From NCBI GenBank assembly GCA_015232865.1, contig JADFYU010000024.1, positions 1 to 44,940 on the forward strand: 44,940 nt of DNA. The letters are read 5' to 3'. This DNA comes from Magnetococcales bacterium (GTDB taxonomy: Bacteria > Pseudomonadota > Magnetococcia > Magnetococcales > UBA8363). The notes under the pieces were generated by a model. It did not search any database, had not been told where the DNA came from, and saw only the letters and a program-made list of their open reading frames with translations. This document shows, in pieces, positions 1-7,950 of this stretch (within the stretch, counting starts at the first letter, position 1; each line of letters opens with the position of its first letter). The translations under genes were made by a program, and so were the position numbers.

Positions 1-163
1 AGGATAGGGAGCAGTTTACGTTGTTTGACGGATTAAAAAAAGTGGAGGGTTGACAAAGGCTCTCTTCATAGAAGGATTATACCCTCCGCTTTCATGTGAC
101 GGACCTGATCTGTTACATTTTGAACCAAATCAGTGTCCAATGAAATCGGATATTCTAAAGCCT

Positions 164-213
164 TAAAAAAATTATGCCCTGTGGAGAAAACCGCGCTTAC
201 CGTTTTTCTCCAC
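164..213 (-). terminator. Candidate terminator of the deacetylase operon
   Basis: A perfect 10-bp inverted repeat (GTGGAGAAAA at 181-190 and its complement at 204-213) encloses a 13-base loop. On the minus strand it is followed, about nine bases later, by a run of seven T. It lies just past the stop codon of the last gene of the minus-strand operon. The gap between stem and T-run is longer than in a textbook intrinsic terminator. I see no gene in the rest of 1-256. Confidence 0.5.
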
Positions 214-256
214 CTTTTGGGGTCAATTTTCAGTGCCGACTGACAACTCAGGCGCT

Positions 257-1210
257 CTATGCAACCTTCTGCATTTGCTTTAACAAGATAGCATGGTCCT
301 GACGTGGAAATAGCAGATGGTGGTGTCGAGGGACGGTCATGGCGGAGTGAAAACCAATCTGAATACCCATTTTTTCAAGAATCTCCAATGTTTCCTCTGA
401 CCAGGAACCACAGGGATGGGCCATGGTTTTTATCGGTTCAATGGCAATTTCTTGGAGAATGTTTAGATTGTCGGCATACTCACTCTGTTGATCTGTCGCT
501 GTCATATCCTTGATTCGAGTTGGGTGAGTATGGGAGTGCAACCCAATGATGTGCCCCCTATTCACTAAATCACCGAGATGACTCCGATTCATCCAAAGCC
601 GGTTTGGTACTGTTTCCGGATCAAGATTCGAAGCGGATATCATACGATCCATCAGATCGTGGTAACGTTCCGGCCCCAGAATCAAATCCCGCACGTATCG
701 GAACCACCGGTCAGAAGTGGTGTAGAAGGGATAGTCGGCCAGATGGGTATTGATATCCACGGTTTTCAGAGTCTCCCGGACCAACGTCCCGTAAGGAGAT
801 TGGTCTAGGGAGACAGCAAAAGAGTCATAGAATTTGTTCACCGATTCAAACGATACGGTACGGAAGTATCGATAGAGTTCTACCCGTTCGATTTGACCAA
901 CCAATGGACTGCTGTAAATAAACCAGAAAGCGGTCAAACCACGGGCTTTTAGTACAGGTAGTGCAACCTCATATTGGCATAACAGGTTGTCATCGAAGGT
1001 CAAACAGACATGATTTTTTTGTAAAAGGCCGCTTAATGAACGGTCTATCCACTCCTCAGCCGTGAGAATGACGAACCGTTTACTGATAAAGTTCAACATT
1101 TCATCAAATGTTTCAGCTGAAATAGAGCCTTGTCCTTCAGGATGAGCATCATTATGAAAATGATGAAACATAAGGCCGTGTGGTGTCATGGATTTTTTTT
1201 CTTCGATCAT
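257..1210 (-). CDS. Polysaccharide deacetylase family protein
   Basis: About 317 residues with the features of a NodB-homology (carbohydrate esterase 4-like) domain. The TFDD motif in 'LTFDDN' supplies the catalytic and metal-binding aspartates. A histidine motif 'HSHTH' lies further on, followed by a 'HPCGSWSEET' segment resembling the later conserved motif of the family. Such enzymes remove acetyl groups from N-acetylated sugars of cell-surface glycans. No signal peptide is evident, so a cytoplasmic nucleotide- or lipid-linked precursor is a likely substrate. I place the start at 1210 because that ATG overlaps the upstream stop codon as ATGA, indicating translational coupling; an in-frame start at 1258 would extend deep into the upstream gene. 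It is the last gene of the ACP-FkbH operon. The exact substrate is unknown. Confidence 0.75.
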   Translation of the reverse strand: MIEEKKSMTPHGLMFHHFHNDAHPEGQGSISAETFDEMLNFISKRFVILTAEEWIDRSLSGLLQKNHVCLTFDDNLLCQYEVALPVLKARGLTAFWFIYSSPLVGQIERVELYRYFRTVSFESVNKFYDSFAVSLDQSPYGTLVRETLKTVDINTHLADYPFYTTSDRWFRYVRDLILGPERYHDLMDRMISASNLDPETVPNRLWMNRSHLGDLVNRGHIIGLHSHTHPTRIKDMTATDQQSEYADNLNILQEIAIEPIKTMAHPCGSWSEETLEILEKMGIQIGFHSAMTVPRHHHLLFPRQDHAILLKQMQKVA

Positions 1211-1968
1211 GGGTCGTAAACAAGATAGGACTGCGCAGGGCTGAATTGGCTTTTGCAAATCTTGAAACGATGCAGTCCGAACGCTTCGTGCAAGGCGATG
1301 GTTTCTCCTGGGTGATAGTGCTGATTCAGCTGATCAAAACCGATGACGCTGCCTCGGGTTAAATGGGGCTCGATAAAACCTAAACACCCCTTGGTTGGTT
1401 CATAGAGATCAAAATCGAAGTAGGCCATGGAGATGATGGTCTCTGGGTGTTTTTCAAGATAGTCCGGGACGGTTTTCAACGCATCACCTTTTACCAACTC
1501 AAATTTTTGAATATGACTCACCGGACATTCCGCCTCCAGATAGGATAGCACCTGGGATAGATAGTTTTCGTAACCATCGGTAACACCGAAGGCGCCAACC
1601 TGCGTGACTTCAGAGTCTCCATCCTTTTCATCCACGTGAGCAAATCCCTTGAAAGTGTCAAAACCGACTATTTTACGAAAATAATTGAATGGCTCGTACG
1701 TTCCACGTAGGGCAGTGAATGTGGCAAGGTTAGTTCCCCAACGAACACCGAACTCAAAAATAACGCCATTGGTTTCCATCTGTTTTTGGTAAAGCTCGTT
1801 GAAAAACAGAAAACGTGAAACATCCTGGCGTTTCATGAAAAGGGATAGATTGCTCAATTTTTCGTTGTCTGGGATTGGGTTTTGTTCAAATAATCGGACA
1901 AACTGTTTGCGATTTTCAGTCTCATGGTCAGAGTGAGTTGATTTGAATATAAAACTTTCTTTTTTCAC
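1207..1968 (-). CDS. TylF/MycF-like class I SAM-dependent methyltransferase
   Basis: A 253-residue protein. The SAM-binding region reads 'FEFGVRWGTNLATF', followed by 'IVGFDTFKGF', as in the macrocin O-methyltransferase (TylF) family. A later acidic segment 'SMAYFDFDLYEPT' matches the metal-binding region of that family. Members methylate sugar hydroxyls on antibiotics or surface polysaccharides. The start is a GTG at 1968 with a GAGG-like ribosome site about 12 bases upstream. It lies between the GNAT-like gene and the deacetylase in one minus-strand operon, so O-methylation of a glycan or of its acyl decoration is the likely role. The acceptor cannot be read from sequence. Confidence 0.75.
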   Translation of the reverse strand: MKKESFIFKSTHSDHETENRKQFVRLFEQNPIPDNEKLSNLSLFMKRQDVSRFLFFNELYQKQMETNGVIFEFGVRWGTNLATFTALRGTYEPFNYFRKIVGFDTFKGFAHVDEKDGDSEVTQVGAFGVTDGYENYLSQVLSYLEAECPVSHIQKFELVKGDALKTVPDYLEKHPETIISMAYFDFDLYEPTKGCLGFIEPHLTRGSVIGFDQLNQHYHPGETIALHEAFGLHRFKICKSQFSPAQSYLVYDP

Positions 1969-2015
1969 GTTCTTTATACCTCTATTGATAGAGCTTCGTG
2001 ACCGATACGGTGTTC

Positions 2016-3092
2016 TTACGGTACATCTTTGGGTAATATGCTGGGCCGATCCTGATCGCAGTCACCCTTGAAGGCGACAAATCGTGCCGTTTCTTTTCTT
2101 TTGATTTTATAGGCATAATTGATGGTGACGTTTTTTCTCACGAAAGGTTCATAATAGTTGGGGATGGTCACGGATCCCATGGGATCGACGATGAAAAAAC
2201 CAGCCTGACACGGTATCTCTTCCGGAAACCCGGTGGCGTAAAAATCCACATATTCAGCCTGCTCCCGCCCCAAGAGCGATCGAAAAGCCGGCCCGGTTTC
2301 CAGGAAGGCTTCTGGTGGCCCGAAATAGTCGACTATACGTAAGGCCCGACTGCCATTGGCTTCCACTGAACGAACAATAAAGAGAGCCTGCAACGCGTTC
2401 TCGTGTCCAATACCAAACAGCCGATAGTGATAAAAAGGGGAGGTCAAATAGCGATTTTGATAGAAGGCCAGGCTTCGTTTGGGGAATATCTCCGACTGAT
2501 CAAAACGGTTAAATAGAGCCTTAAACCTGTCTAATCCCCCATCTGCAAACTCATGAATTGGCTTTATGGGAGGCTGATCTTCAGGGGGAGATGGACATTC
2601 ATGGGGATCCGTTACGGCTATCAAGTGATAGTTTGACCGGGCTCGATTGATCAGTGCAAACTGGGTTAATCGACCAGTACGGTATCCCATGGCAGCGTAA
2701 AACCGGGCCACAAGATCGTTATTGCCAACTGTTCCAATCATCTCATGGGGGATGTTTTGTTCCACGAAGCGGAGCAGTTTAAGCCCCAATCCACCATATT
2801 TCGTTCCTTCTCGGACTTTCCATGTGGTAAGCCAGGCCGTATCAGTTGATGCTAAAGCCGAATCATATTGGCTGATGGGAATCACCCCCAACAGACCATG
2901 AATGCCGTTGTCGTCTAATGCCAATGCCAGATTATATCTCTGTTTATCGGTACTTTTATGTTGCCACTCCATGAGCGCCCGGCTGGAGGCTAAAACATGG
3001 TTGGCAGACCAATGATCCCGGAGAAAATGCATGGTCTCTTCAATCTGTTCTACAGAACAGAACGCAAGCTTAAGAGCCATTCTGATCCCCAT
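2016..3092 (-). CDS. GNAT-like acyltransferase domain protein
   Basis: A 358-residue protein whose N-terminal half resembles a GNAT N-acetyltransferase: a central 'KVREGTKYGGLGLKLLRFVEQ' region corresponds to the acyl-CoA-binding turn, and 'NDLVARFYAAMGYR' to the typical C-terminal strand-helix. The C-terminal half has no family I recognise. It overlaps the 3' end of the VOC gene by 23 bases if the first ATG (3092) is used, or 11 bases with the ATG at 3080; both imply coupling. In an operon with an acyl carrier protein and an FkbH enzyme, it is a natural candidate for moving an acyl group from the carrier to a sugar amine or hydroxyl. That role is inference. Confidence 0.6.
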   Translation of the reverse strand: MGIRMALKLAFCSVEQIEETMHFLRDHWSANHVLASSRALMEWQHKSTDKQRYNLALALDDNGIHGLLGVIPISQYDSALASTDTAWLTTWKVREGTKYGGLGLKLLRFVEQNIPHEMIGTVGNNDLVARFYAAMGYRTGRLTQFALINRARSNYHLIAVTDPHECPSPPEDQPPIKPIHEFADGGLDRFKALFNRFDQSEIFPKRSLAFYQNRYLTSPFYHYRLFGIGHENALQALFIVRSVEANGSRALRIVDYFGPPEAFLETGPAFRSLLGREQAEYVDFYATGFPEEIPCQAGFFIVDPMGSVTIPNYYEPFVRKNVTINYAYKIKRKETARFVAFKGDCDQDRPSILPKDVP

Positions 3093-3504
3093 TTTCTATC
3101 AGTTCAAACAGGCCGTATTGGTTGCTGAAGACCCAGGTAATCAGCCGGCCACCAAAGGCAACGGCTGGTTGGGGTTTGGATATGGGCAACAATCCGTGCG
3201 GTCGGCAGTGCTTGAGGCTCTCTTTTAGATTGGGAACCGTGTAACACAGGTGTAAAATCTTGATGCCTTTTTTCAGGCTGAGTGCGACCGGGGCTTTATC
3301 ATCCCAGGGTTCTACCAGTTCTACCATAAGGCCATTGATACGAATGAATGCGACACGTACCCGTTGGATCGGATCATCAACAGCAACGCCCGAACCGCAA
3401 ATGGACTCGATGGATGAGGTGGCCATCCCGGTGTGGTGATGATGAGCGTTGGGTCCGAAAAAATTCAGATCTATGGTTGGCGTATCAAAGGTGTGAATCG
3501 TCAT
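3070..3504 (-). CDS. VOC (glyoxalase-fold) family protein, methylmalonyl-CoA epimerase-like
   Basis: About 144 residues. It contains the features of a vicinal-oxygen-chelate fold: an early histidine cluster 'NAHHHHTGMA', a central 'VAFIRINGLMVELVEPWDD' strand with the metal-ligand glutamate, then 'KILHLCYTVPNL' and 'NQYGLFELIE'. The pattern recalls methylmalonyl-CoA epimerase and the VOC proteins often placed next to FkbH. The open frame extends upstream to 3681, but that part overlaps the coding end of the FkbH gene. The ATG at 3504, seven bases after the FkbH stop, is the sensible start. It may epimerise or isomerise the FkbH/ACP-bound acyl unit; that is inference from context. Confidence 0.65.
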   Translation of the reverse strand: MTIHTFDTPTIDLNFFGPNAHHHHTGMATSSIESICGSGVAVDDPIQRVRVAFIRINGLMVELVEPWDDKAPVALSLKKGIKILHLCYTVPNLKESLKHCRPHGLLPISKPQPAVAFGGRLITWVFSNQYGLFELIENGDQNGS

Positions 3505-3511
3505 GGTTCTG

Positions 3512-5236
3512 TCATTTTTCACCAAGTTGTATGGAGTGGTCGGAGGTTTTCGCTTTTTTATTTTCCACTCGGACGCATTTTGGTGACTGATATGGGTGGG
3601 CGATATTCCACTCAAAACGGTTGACATGGTGTTTTGCGTTCTCAAAGCCGCTCTGTTTCCAAAATGCGAGGCAAGGGGCATTTTTAGCGGTTTTTATATA
3701 GTTGACTATCATCCGTTTGGCGCCCGCTTTTTTGGCTGTTTCCAATAGTTGCGCCGTCATGGTGTGTTCAATTTTTTTGCCCATGACCCGGCAACTGAGG
3801 ATAAAATCCACCACGGTAGCGATACCATTGGTGATTTCCATGCTCGCTATACCAGTTAAGCCTGAGTCTCCAAATTTATCTGAGACGCTGAAGAGGTGTA
3901 TTATCCGGCCAGATCCTTGGGACCATTCCACGAGTTGTTCCTCGGTCAGTCGGCGGGTGGTCAGATTCATTTGGTTGGTTTTGTTGAGTAATTGAGTACA
4001 CCGTTGTTGATTGGAAACATCAAGCGGTTCAATGGTGACACTGACCGCCAAAGTTTCCAGCCAGTCATCCAGGGATTTTACCGATTTTCGAGTTTGTCGT
4101 CGTTTTCGTTCCGCAACGTACATTTGCGTTCGTCCGCTATCTTCCGCGCTTAAAGAGGGAAGATTGAAGCACTTTAATGCATCCAGGGTCGATCGATACG
4201 CCATCTTGTTTTTTGGCCATTCCGGTACGATTACCTCTGGAAACTCATCCCGGACCCTGGCCCGCTCTACCGGGTTGTCATCGATGAAAACCACCGATTG
4301 AAGACCAAGATTCAACTCCTGGGTCAAATCCGCAATATTGACGGCCTTATCGTTCCAATTGATGCGCCATCCGGCGAAGTCATTTAGCTTAAGGACCATC
4401 TCCGGGTGTTTTTCAATCGCCTCAATGGCAATACTTTCCGTGTTTTTTGATACAATTGCCAGCAGGATTCCTTTGCGAGTCAGATTCTTCAAACCATGTT
4501 GAAAATCAACAAATGCCTCTCCTACCCCATCATGACCACCTAACCGCAACTTATCCCACCCATCATCCCCAACAATGCCTCCCCACAAGGTGTCATCAAG
4601 GTCAAGTACGATCAGCTTTCGTGATTCGCCATACAGGCCTGTCAGAGCAGAAACGACATCGTCGGCAGCCTCTTTAAACACACTGTTACCAAAGGGAACT
4701 TTACTCAGATACCACATTTTTACTTCGAAACAGCTCTCATCAAGACCGGAAAACCAGCGATCCGCATCCAAAATATATATGTTGGATATCAATGAGAGTT
4801 TTTCAGCGAGGCGTAGATTCATCTGCATGAGCAGGTTTTTCAACCCCACCCCATCTCTCATATCGAGCATGCCGTAACCGGAGGCGGAACGGGGTGTTAC
4901 CCAGGTAGAGACAAACAGGGTTTTCACACTCTGAGCATAGTTGGTCAGAATATCAGCGAAATGGTCCACCTCCTCCAGGACTGTTTTTACAGGAACCTGA
5001 ACAAACTCTTTAGCTTGGCGATAGTTGTTGCTGACTGATTCAGGACGGGTCCAGACCAGGGCGGTACTATGGTTGTCTGTATAATCCATGTTGCCAGACA
5101 AAATTTGCATGAACTGACCAAACGGGGCCGTTCGTACGGATCCGATTTTTTTTTCTGGGTGGTTACGCAAATAACCAGCTAGAATTTCCATATTGAAATC
5201 AGATATCAGTAGAAATTCTGAGGATTTTTTCTCCAT
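3512..5236 (-). CDS. FkbH-like HAD-IIIC family protein with C-terminal GNAT domain
   Basis: A 574-residue protein of the length usual for FkbH-like proteins. The middle carries the diagnostic HAD motif 'VLDLDDTLWGGIVGDDG', followed by 'LAIVSKN' (motif II) and 'VFIDDNPVERARVR' (motif III/IV). The N-terminal third resembles the SGNH-like part common in the family, and the C-terminal part ('DKFGDSGLTGIASMEI' onward) is GNAT-like. FkbH proteins of polyketide clusters take a glyceryl unit from 1,3-bisphosphoglycerate, dephosphorylate it and load it onto an acyl carrier protein. The next gene upstream, four bases away, is such a carrier, which supports the assignment. In non-polyketide settings FkbH homologues occur in surface-glycan clusters, and the neighbours here fit that better. 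Confidence 0.85.
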   Translation of the reverse strand: MEKKSSEFLLISDFNMEILAGYLRNHPEKKIGSVRTAPFGQFMQILSGNMDYTDNHSTALVWTRPESVSNNYRQAKEFVQVPVKTVLEEVDHFADILTNYAQSVKTLFVSTWVTPRSASGYGMLDMRDGVGLKNLLMQMNLRLAEKLSLISNIYILDADRWFSGLDESCFEVKMWYLSKVPFGNSVFKEAADDVVSALTGLYGESRKLIVLDLDDTLWGGIVGDDGWDKLRLGGHDGVGEAFVDFQHGLKNLTRKGILLAIVSKNTESIAIEAIEKHPEMVLKLNDFAGWRINWNDKAVNIADLTQELNLGLQSVVFIDDNPVERARVRDEFPEVIVPEWPKNKMAYRSTLDALKCFNLPSLSAEDSGRTQMYVAERKRRQTRKSVKSLDDWLETLAVSVTIEPLDVSNQQRCTQLLNKTNQMNLTTRRLTEEQLVEWSQGSGRIIHLFSVSDKFGDSGLTGIASMEITNGIATVVDFILSCRVMGKKIEHTMTAQLLETAKKAGAKRMIVNYIKTAKNAPCLAFWKQSGFENAKHHVNRFEWNIAHPYQSPKCVRVENKKAKTSDHSIQLGEK

Positions 5237-5240
5237 GAAT

Positions 5241-5522
5241 TTATCCTGCTCGTTCAGTAATCATGCGAATGAGGCTGCCGATGGTCAGACATTCAACATC
5301 CATATCCAAAATCTCTTCAGTCAGATTGAGTTCCACAGCCAATTGCGTTTCGACCCGCCGTTCAATCGCCACGGTAAGGCTGATAATTCCCATTGAATCC
5401 AGCAATCCTCTTTCACCAAAAATGATGGTTTCCGGCTCTGTCGGAACCTGTTGATCCGGATCGCGCATTTCATTTATCTCTTGAACGGCATCGGCAACGA
5501 TAGAACTAATTTTTTCATTCAT
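5241..5522 (-). CDS. Acyl carrier protein
   Basis: A 93-residue acidic helical protein. The phosphopantetheine attachment site is the serine in 'GLLDSMGIISL', the DS(L/M) signature of carrier proteins; methionine replaces the usual leucine after the serine. A strong ribosome site (AAGGAG) lies seven bases before the ATG at 5522. It is the first gene of the six-gene minus-strand operon and almost touches the FkbH gene, so it is probably the dedicated carrier for the FkbH-derived acyl unit and not the fatty-acid synthesis ACP. Confidence 0.85.
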   Translation of the reverse strand: MNEKISSIVADAVQEINEMRDPDQQVPTEPETIIFGERGLLDSMGIISLTVAIERRVETQLAVELNLTEEILDMDVECLTIGSLIRMITERAG

Positions 5523-5559
5523 AAAAGTTCTCCTTCAACCTGTAAACAGCAGATTTCCA

Positions 5560-5800
5560 AGTTAAACCTAGATACGGCAGTTGTAAGCACGCAATCGGCA
5601 CAACCTCTTGATTCACCTCGCAAACTACAAAAATGTCTCATCACCAACAAGGTGACTTCGATTTTTTCTAGTTCACCAGATAAACCAATATGTTGCACCG
5701 CTTACGCACTTCCAACTACCGTATCTAGGTTTATTCCAATTCGCCGGGTGAATCAAGAGGTTGAGCCATGTGCATACGATCAACTGCCGAATTTAGGATC
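5560..5800. repeat. Three diverged copies of a noncoding repeat, one inverted
   Basis: Copy A lies on the minus strand at about 5562-5620, copy C on plus at about 5688-5733, and copy B on plus at about 5749-5798. All share a core CAACTRCCGTATCTAGG (relaxed to CAACTGCCGAATTTAGG in B). A and B also share GTGAATCAAGAGGTTG. A and C therefore face each other as an imperfect inverted repeat about 170 bases apart. They may be decayed ends of a miniature mobile element or an intergenic repeat family; no transposase is present. Confidence 0.55.
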
Positions 5801-5950
5801 ACAGCCATGGCAATAAATATTAGGCCATCAAAGCCTGACAATGACAATGCGCTATGCGCATCTTTCACCAGAACACTTAAATGAGGCGGTCGTTTTAAGT
5901 CCGTTGAATCAACTTGAAATGGCGTTGACACAATGGCTGAAAATACGAAT

Positions 5951-5979
5951 GGCTTAGGCCGGAAAATATAGCCTAAGCC
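5951..5979 (-). terminator. Hairpin following tRNA-Thr
   Basis: A perfect 9-bp stem (GGCTTAGGC and its complement) with an 11-base loop sits 11 bases past the 3' end of the tRNA on the minus strand. Downstream bases are T-rich (ATTCGTATTTTC) but lack a continuous T-run. It is likely a terminator or a 3' processing hairpin. Confidence 0.5.
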
Positions 5980-5990
5980 ATTGAAATATA

Positions 5991-6066
5991 TGGTGCCGGC
6001 GACAAGAATCGAACTCGTAACCTACGGATTACAAATCCGTTGCTCTACCAATTGAGCTACGCAGGC
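5991..6066 (-). tRNA. tRNA-Thr (anticodon TGT)
   Basis: Read on minus, this 76-base segment folds as a standard cloverleaf. The acceptor stem is GCCTGCG/CGCCGGC with one mismatch at the fourth pair. The D-arm is GCTC/GAGC, the anticodon stem ACGGA/TCCGT encloses the loop TTTGTAA, and the T-arm ACGAG/CTTGT carries the TTCGATT loop. The anticodon TGT reads ACA and other threonine codons. The 3' CCA is encoded in the DNA. Confidence 0.95.
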
Positions 6067-6228
6067 TTTGGGATGTTGGGGTGTGCTTTTGGGCACAGGC
6101 CGCAGGGTTGGGTGGTGATTTCCCGCCACGGGATGGAGAATATGCCAGAATCTTGGGGGTTCTGCAAGTCTTCCGGGTAAAAAAAGTTTTTTTCGGGGTT
6201 GGCGGGGAATTTCAGAACAGCACTGTTT

Positions 6229-6621
6229 TTATTCGTTGGCTTGTGGATTTTTATAACGCTTTTCCAGGGCGCTCTGCCACTCCTGAACAAAAACCTCCAG
6301 TGATTCGATAAAATCGGGGTCTTGAGTGGTGCGATTGATGGTGGCGTGGATGGTGGTTTTTTTGGGGTCTGGAGGGAGGCCGGTGGTAATGGTCCAGGCC
6401 AGAGTGTTTTGACAGTTGGGCAGGTAAAAACGATAGCCTCCGAGTATCCGCTGACGAATGATCTCAAACTCACCCCAGACGGTAAAATAGCGGCCTTGAT
6501 CGGCTTGGCTCTCCAGATGTTTTTCGAGGGTGTCGCAAAACTCGCCCAGTCGAGACATGGATAACGCCTGGCAGAGCTTCTCTTCATCCCAATCCAGTTG
6601 ACAAATCGCAAAAAATTCCAT
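6229..6621 (-). CDS. Conserved-looking hypothetical protein, 130 residues
   Basis: I do not recognise a family. The product is soluble and has no signal peptide or membrane segment. It is rich in Trp, Gln and Glu, starts 'MEFFAICQLDWDEEKLCQAL' and has a central 'RYFTVWGEFEIIRQRILGGYRFYLPNC' segment that looks like beta structure. A GAGGGGAA ribosome-site-like stretch precedes the ATG at 6621 by about 15 bases, which is rather far. It follows the phosphofructokinase gene by 65 bases on the same strand and may be co-transcribed. A longer frame on the same DNA (6057-6611) runs into the tRNA and is a shadow. Confidence 0.5.
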   Translation of the reverse strand: MEFFAICQLDWDEEKLCQALSMSRLGEFCDTLEKHLESQADQGRYFTVWGEFEIIRQRILGGYRFYLPNCQNTLAWTITTGLPPDPKKTTIHATINRTTQDPDFIESLEVFVQEWQSALEKRYKNPQANE

Positions 6622-6686
6622 TTTTTTCTCTTTTCATTCCCCTCTGAATTCCACGGGGTAAAATTGAGTGGGGCTCCACAATATTT

Positions 6687-7898
6687 CTAAAGCAGCTTTT
6701 TGGGAACGACCGGGGCGCGGAGTCGGAAAGACTCCGGCATGCGGTGGCCGAGCAACGGCGTTAGATACATTCGAAATGCCGGCGTGATGTTGGTGCCGTT
6801 TTCGGAGATGAATTCGTCTGGCATGACCTTGGTCTTGCCAGCGACGGCGACCAATGGATCGAGTCGGTATTCGACGGAATAATCGCCAATCCGGTGGATG
6901 GTGATGGTACCGCTGGCACCGTTCCACAAGGCAAATTGACACGCTTTCTCTCCGACCTCACGGGCTTCTCTTTGATCGACATCGGAGACGACCCCCATGA
7001 AGGAGCGTTGAAGATAACCGAATGTATCGCCTCTGACCCGTTTGATTCCCAGTTGAGATTTGATGGTATTGGTCAGAAGGTCAGCCAATGCACCGGTACC
7101 GGAAAGCTGAACATTGCCGTGGGCGTCACGTTCAACCTCTTTGTTCAGAGAGGCGGCGATCAACTCGCCCTGGGCGTTGTGAATTCCTTCAGAAACGGCG
7201 ATGACACAGCGACCCAGACGATCATGGACGGATTTGACCTCGGAAAGAAATCGGGGAATGTCAAAGTTGCGCTCCGGAAGATAAATCAGATGGGGGCCGT
7301 CGTCTCGGCATTTGCGTGCCAAAGCGGAGGCGGCGGTCAGAAATCCGGCGTGACGACCCATGACCACACCGACATAGACACCCGGCAGAGCACGATTATC
7401 CAGGTTGACCCCACCAAAAGCCAAAGCGACAAATTTGGCGGCTGATGGAAAACCGGGGGTATGGTCGTTGACCATCAGATCGTTATCGATGGTTTTTGGA
7501 ATATGAACGGCGATCAATTCATATTTTTCTTTGAAGGCATACTCTTGAACAATGCGCAGGGTGTCGGAAGAGTCATTGCCGCCAATGTATAAAAAATATC
7601 GAATATTGTGCAGAATCAACACTTTTAAAATTTCCACGCAATAGGCTTCATCCGGCTTGTCCCGGGTCGAGCCCAAGGCCGATCCAGGGGTAGCGGCAAC
7701 CAATTCGAGGTTGTGGGTGGTCTCTTGGGTCAGGTCGATAAAATCTTCGGCAACGATACCGGAAACGCCATTCAAGGCACCATAAACCCGATCCACCTGT
7801 GGAAATTTTCTGGCTTCAAGTACAGCTCCGACCAAAGATTGGTTGATAACCGCCGTGGGTCCGCCCCCTTGAGCAACTAATACATTTCCCCGTTTCAT
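6687..7898 (-). CDS. 6-phosphofructokinase, probably pyrophosphate-dependent
   Basis: A 403-residue PfkA-superfamily enzyme that interconverts fructose 6-phosphate and fructose 1,6-bisphosphate. It has the N-terminal phosphate-donor motif 'QGGGPTAVINQSL', then 'YIGGNDSSDTL', 'PKTIDNDL' (catalytic Asp) and 'GVVMGRHAGFL' (sugar-phosphate binding). Two residues point to PPi as phosphoryl donor: Asp where ATP enzymes have the second Gly of GGDGS, and Lys in PKTIDND where ATP enzymes have Gly. The length also fits the PPi group. PPi enzymes are reversible, so it can serve glycolysis and gluconeogenesis; phosphoglycerate kinase and phosphoglucomutase lie elsewhere in the window. It is 52 bases after the CHAT gene on the same strand. 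Confidence 0.88.
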   Translation of the reverse strand: MKRGNVLVAQGGGPTAVINQSLVGAVLEARKFPQVDRVYGALNGVSGIVAEDFIDLTQETTHNLELVAATPGSALGSTRDKPDEAYCVEILKVLILHNIRYFLYIGGNDSSDTLRIVQEYAFKEKYELIAVHIPKTIDNDLMVNDHTPGFPSAAKFVALAFGGVNLDNRALPGVYVGVVMGRHAGFLTAASALARKCRDDGPHLIYLPERNFDIPRFLSEVKSVHDRLGRCVIAVSEGIHNAQGELIAASLNKEVERDAHGNVQLSGTGALADLLTNTIKSQLGIKRVRGDTFGYLQRSFMGVVSDVDQREAREVGEKACQFALWNGASGTITIHRIGDYSVEYRLDPLVAVAGKTKVMPDEFISENGTNITPAFRMYLTPLLGHRMPESFRLRAPVVPKKLL

Positions 7899-7950
7899 AA
7901 AATTTTTTATCCCCGCAATGATTGATGGTTACCGATCTGTCTCTATTTCG

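Larger units (their letters stand above)
5523..5990. other. Noncoding interval upstream of the ACP operon
   Basis: About 470 bases without a convincing gene. It holds the presumed promoter of the ACP operon, a group of diverged repeats at 5560-5800, and the hairpin after tRNA-Thr at 5951-5979. A short potential frame (5731-5931, minus) has no ribosome site or recognisable protein and is made largely of the repeats. Confidence 0.6.

Noticed and set aside
1..256. Possible gene fragment at the left edge
   Set aside because: All frames are short and interrupted; only the terminator-like hairpin is supported.
6057..6611. 184-residue frame on minus
   Set aside because: It overlaps the tRNA-Thr gene and the better 130-residue frame, and is rich in Pro/Ser/Lys without a ribosome site.
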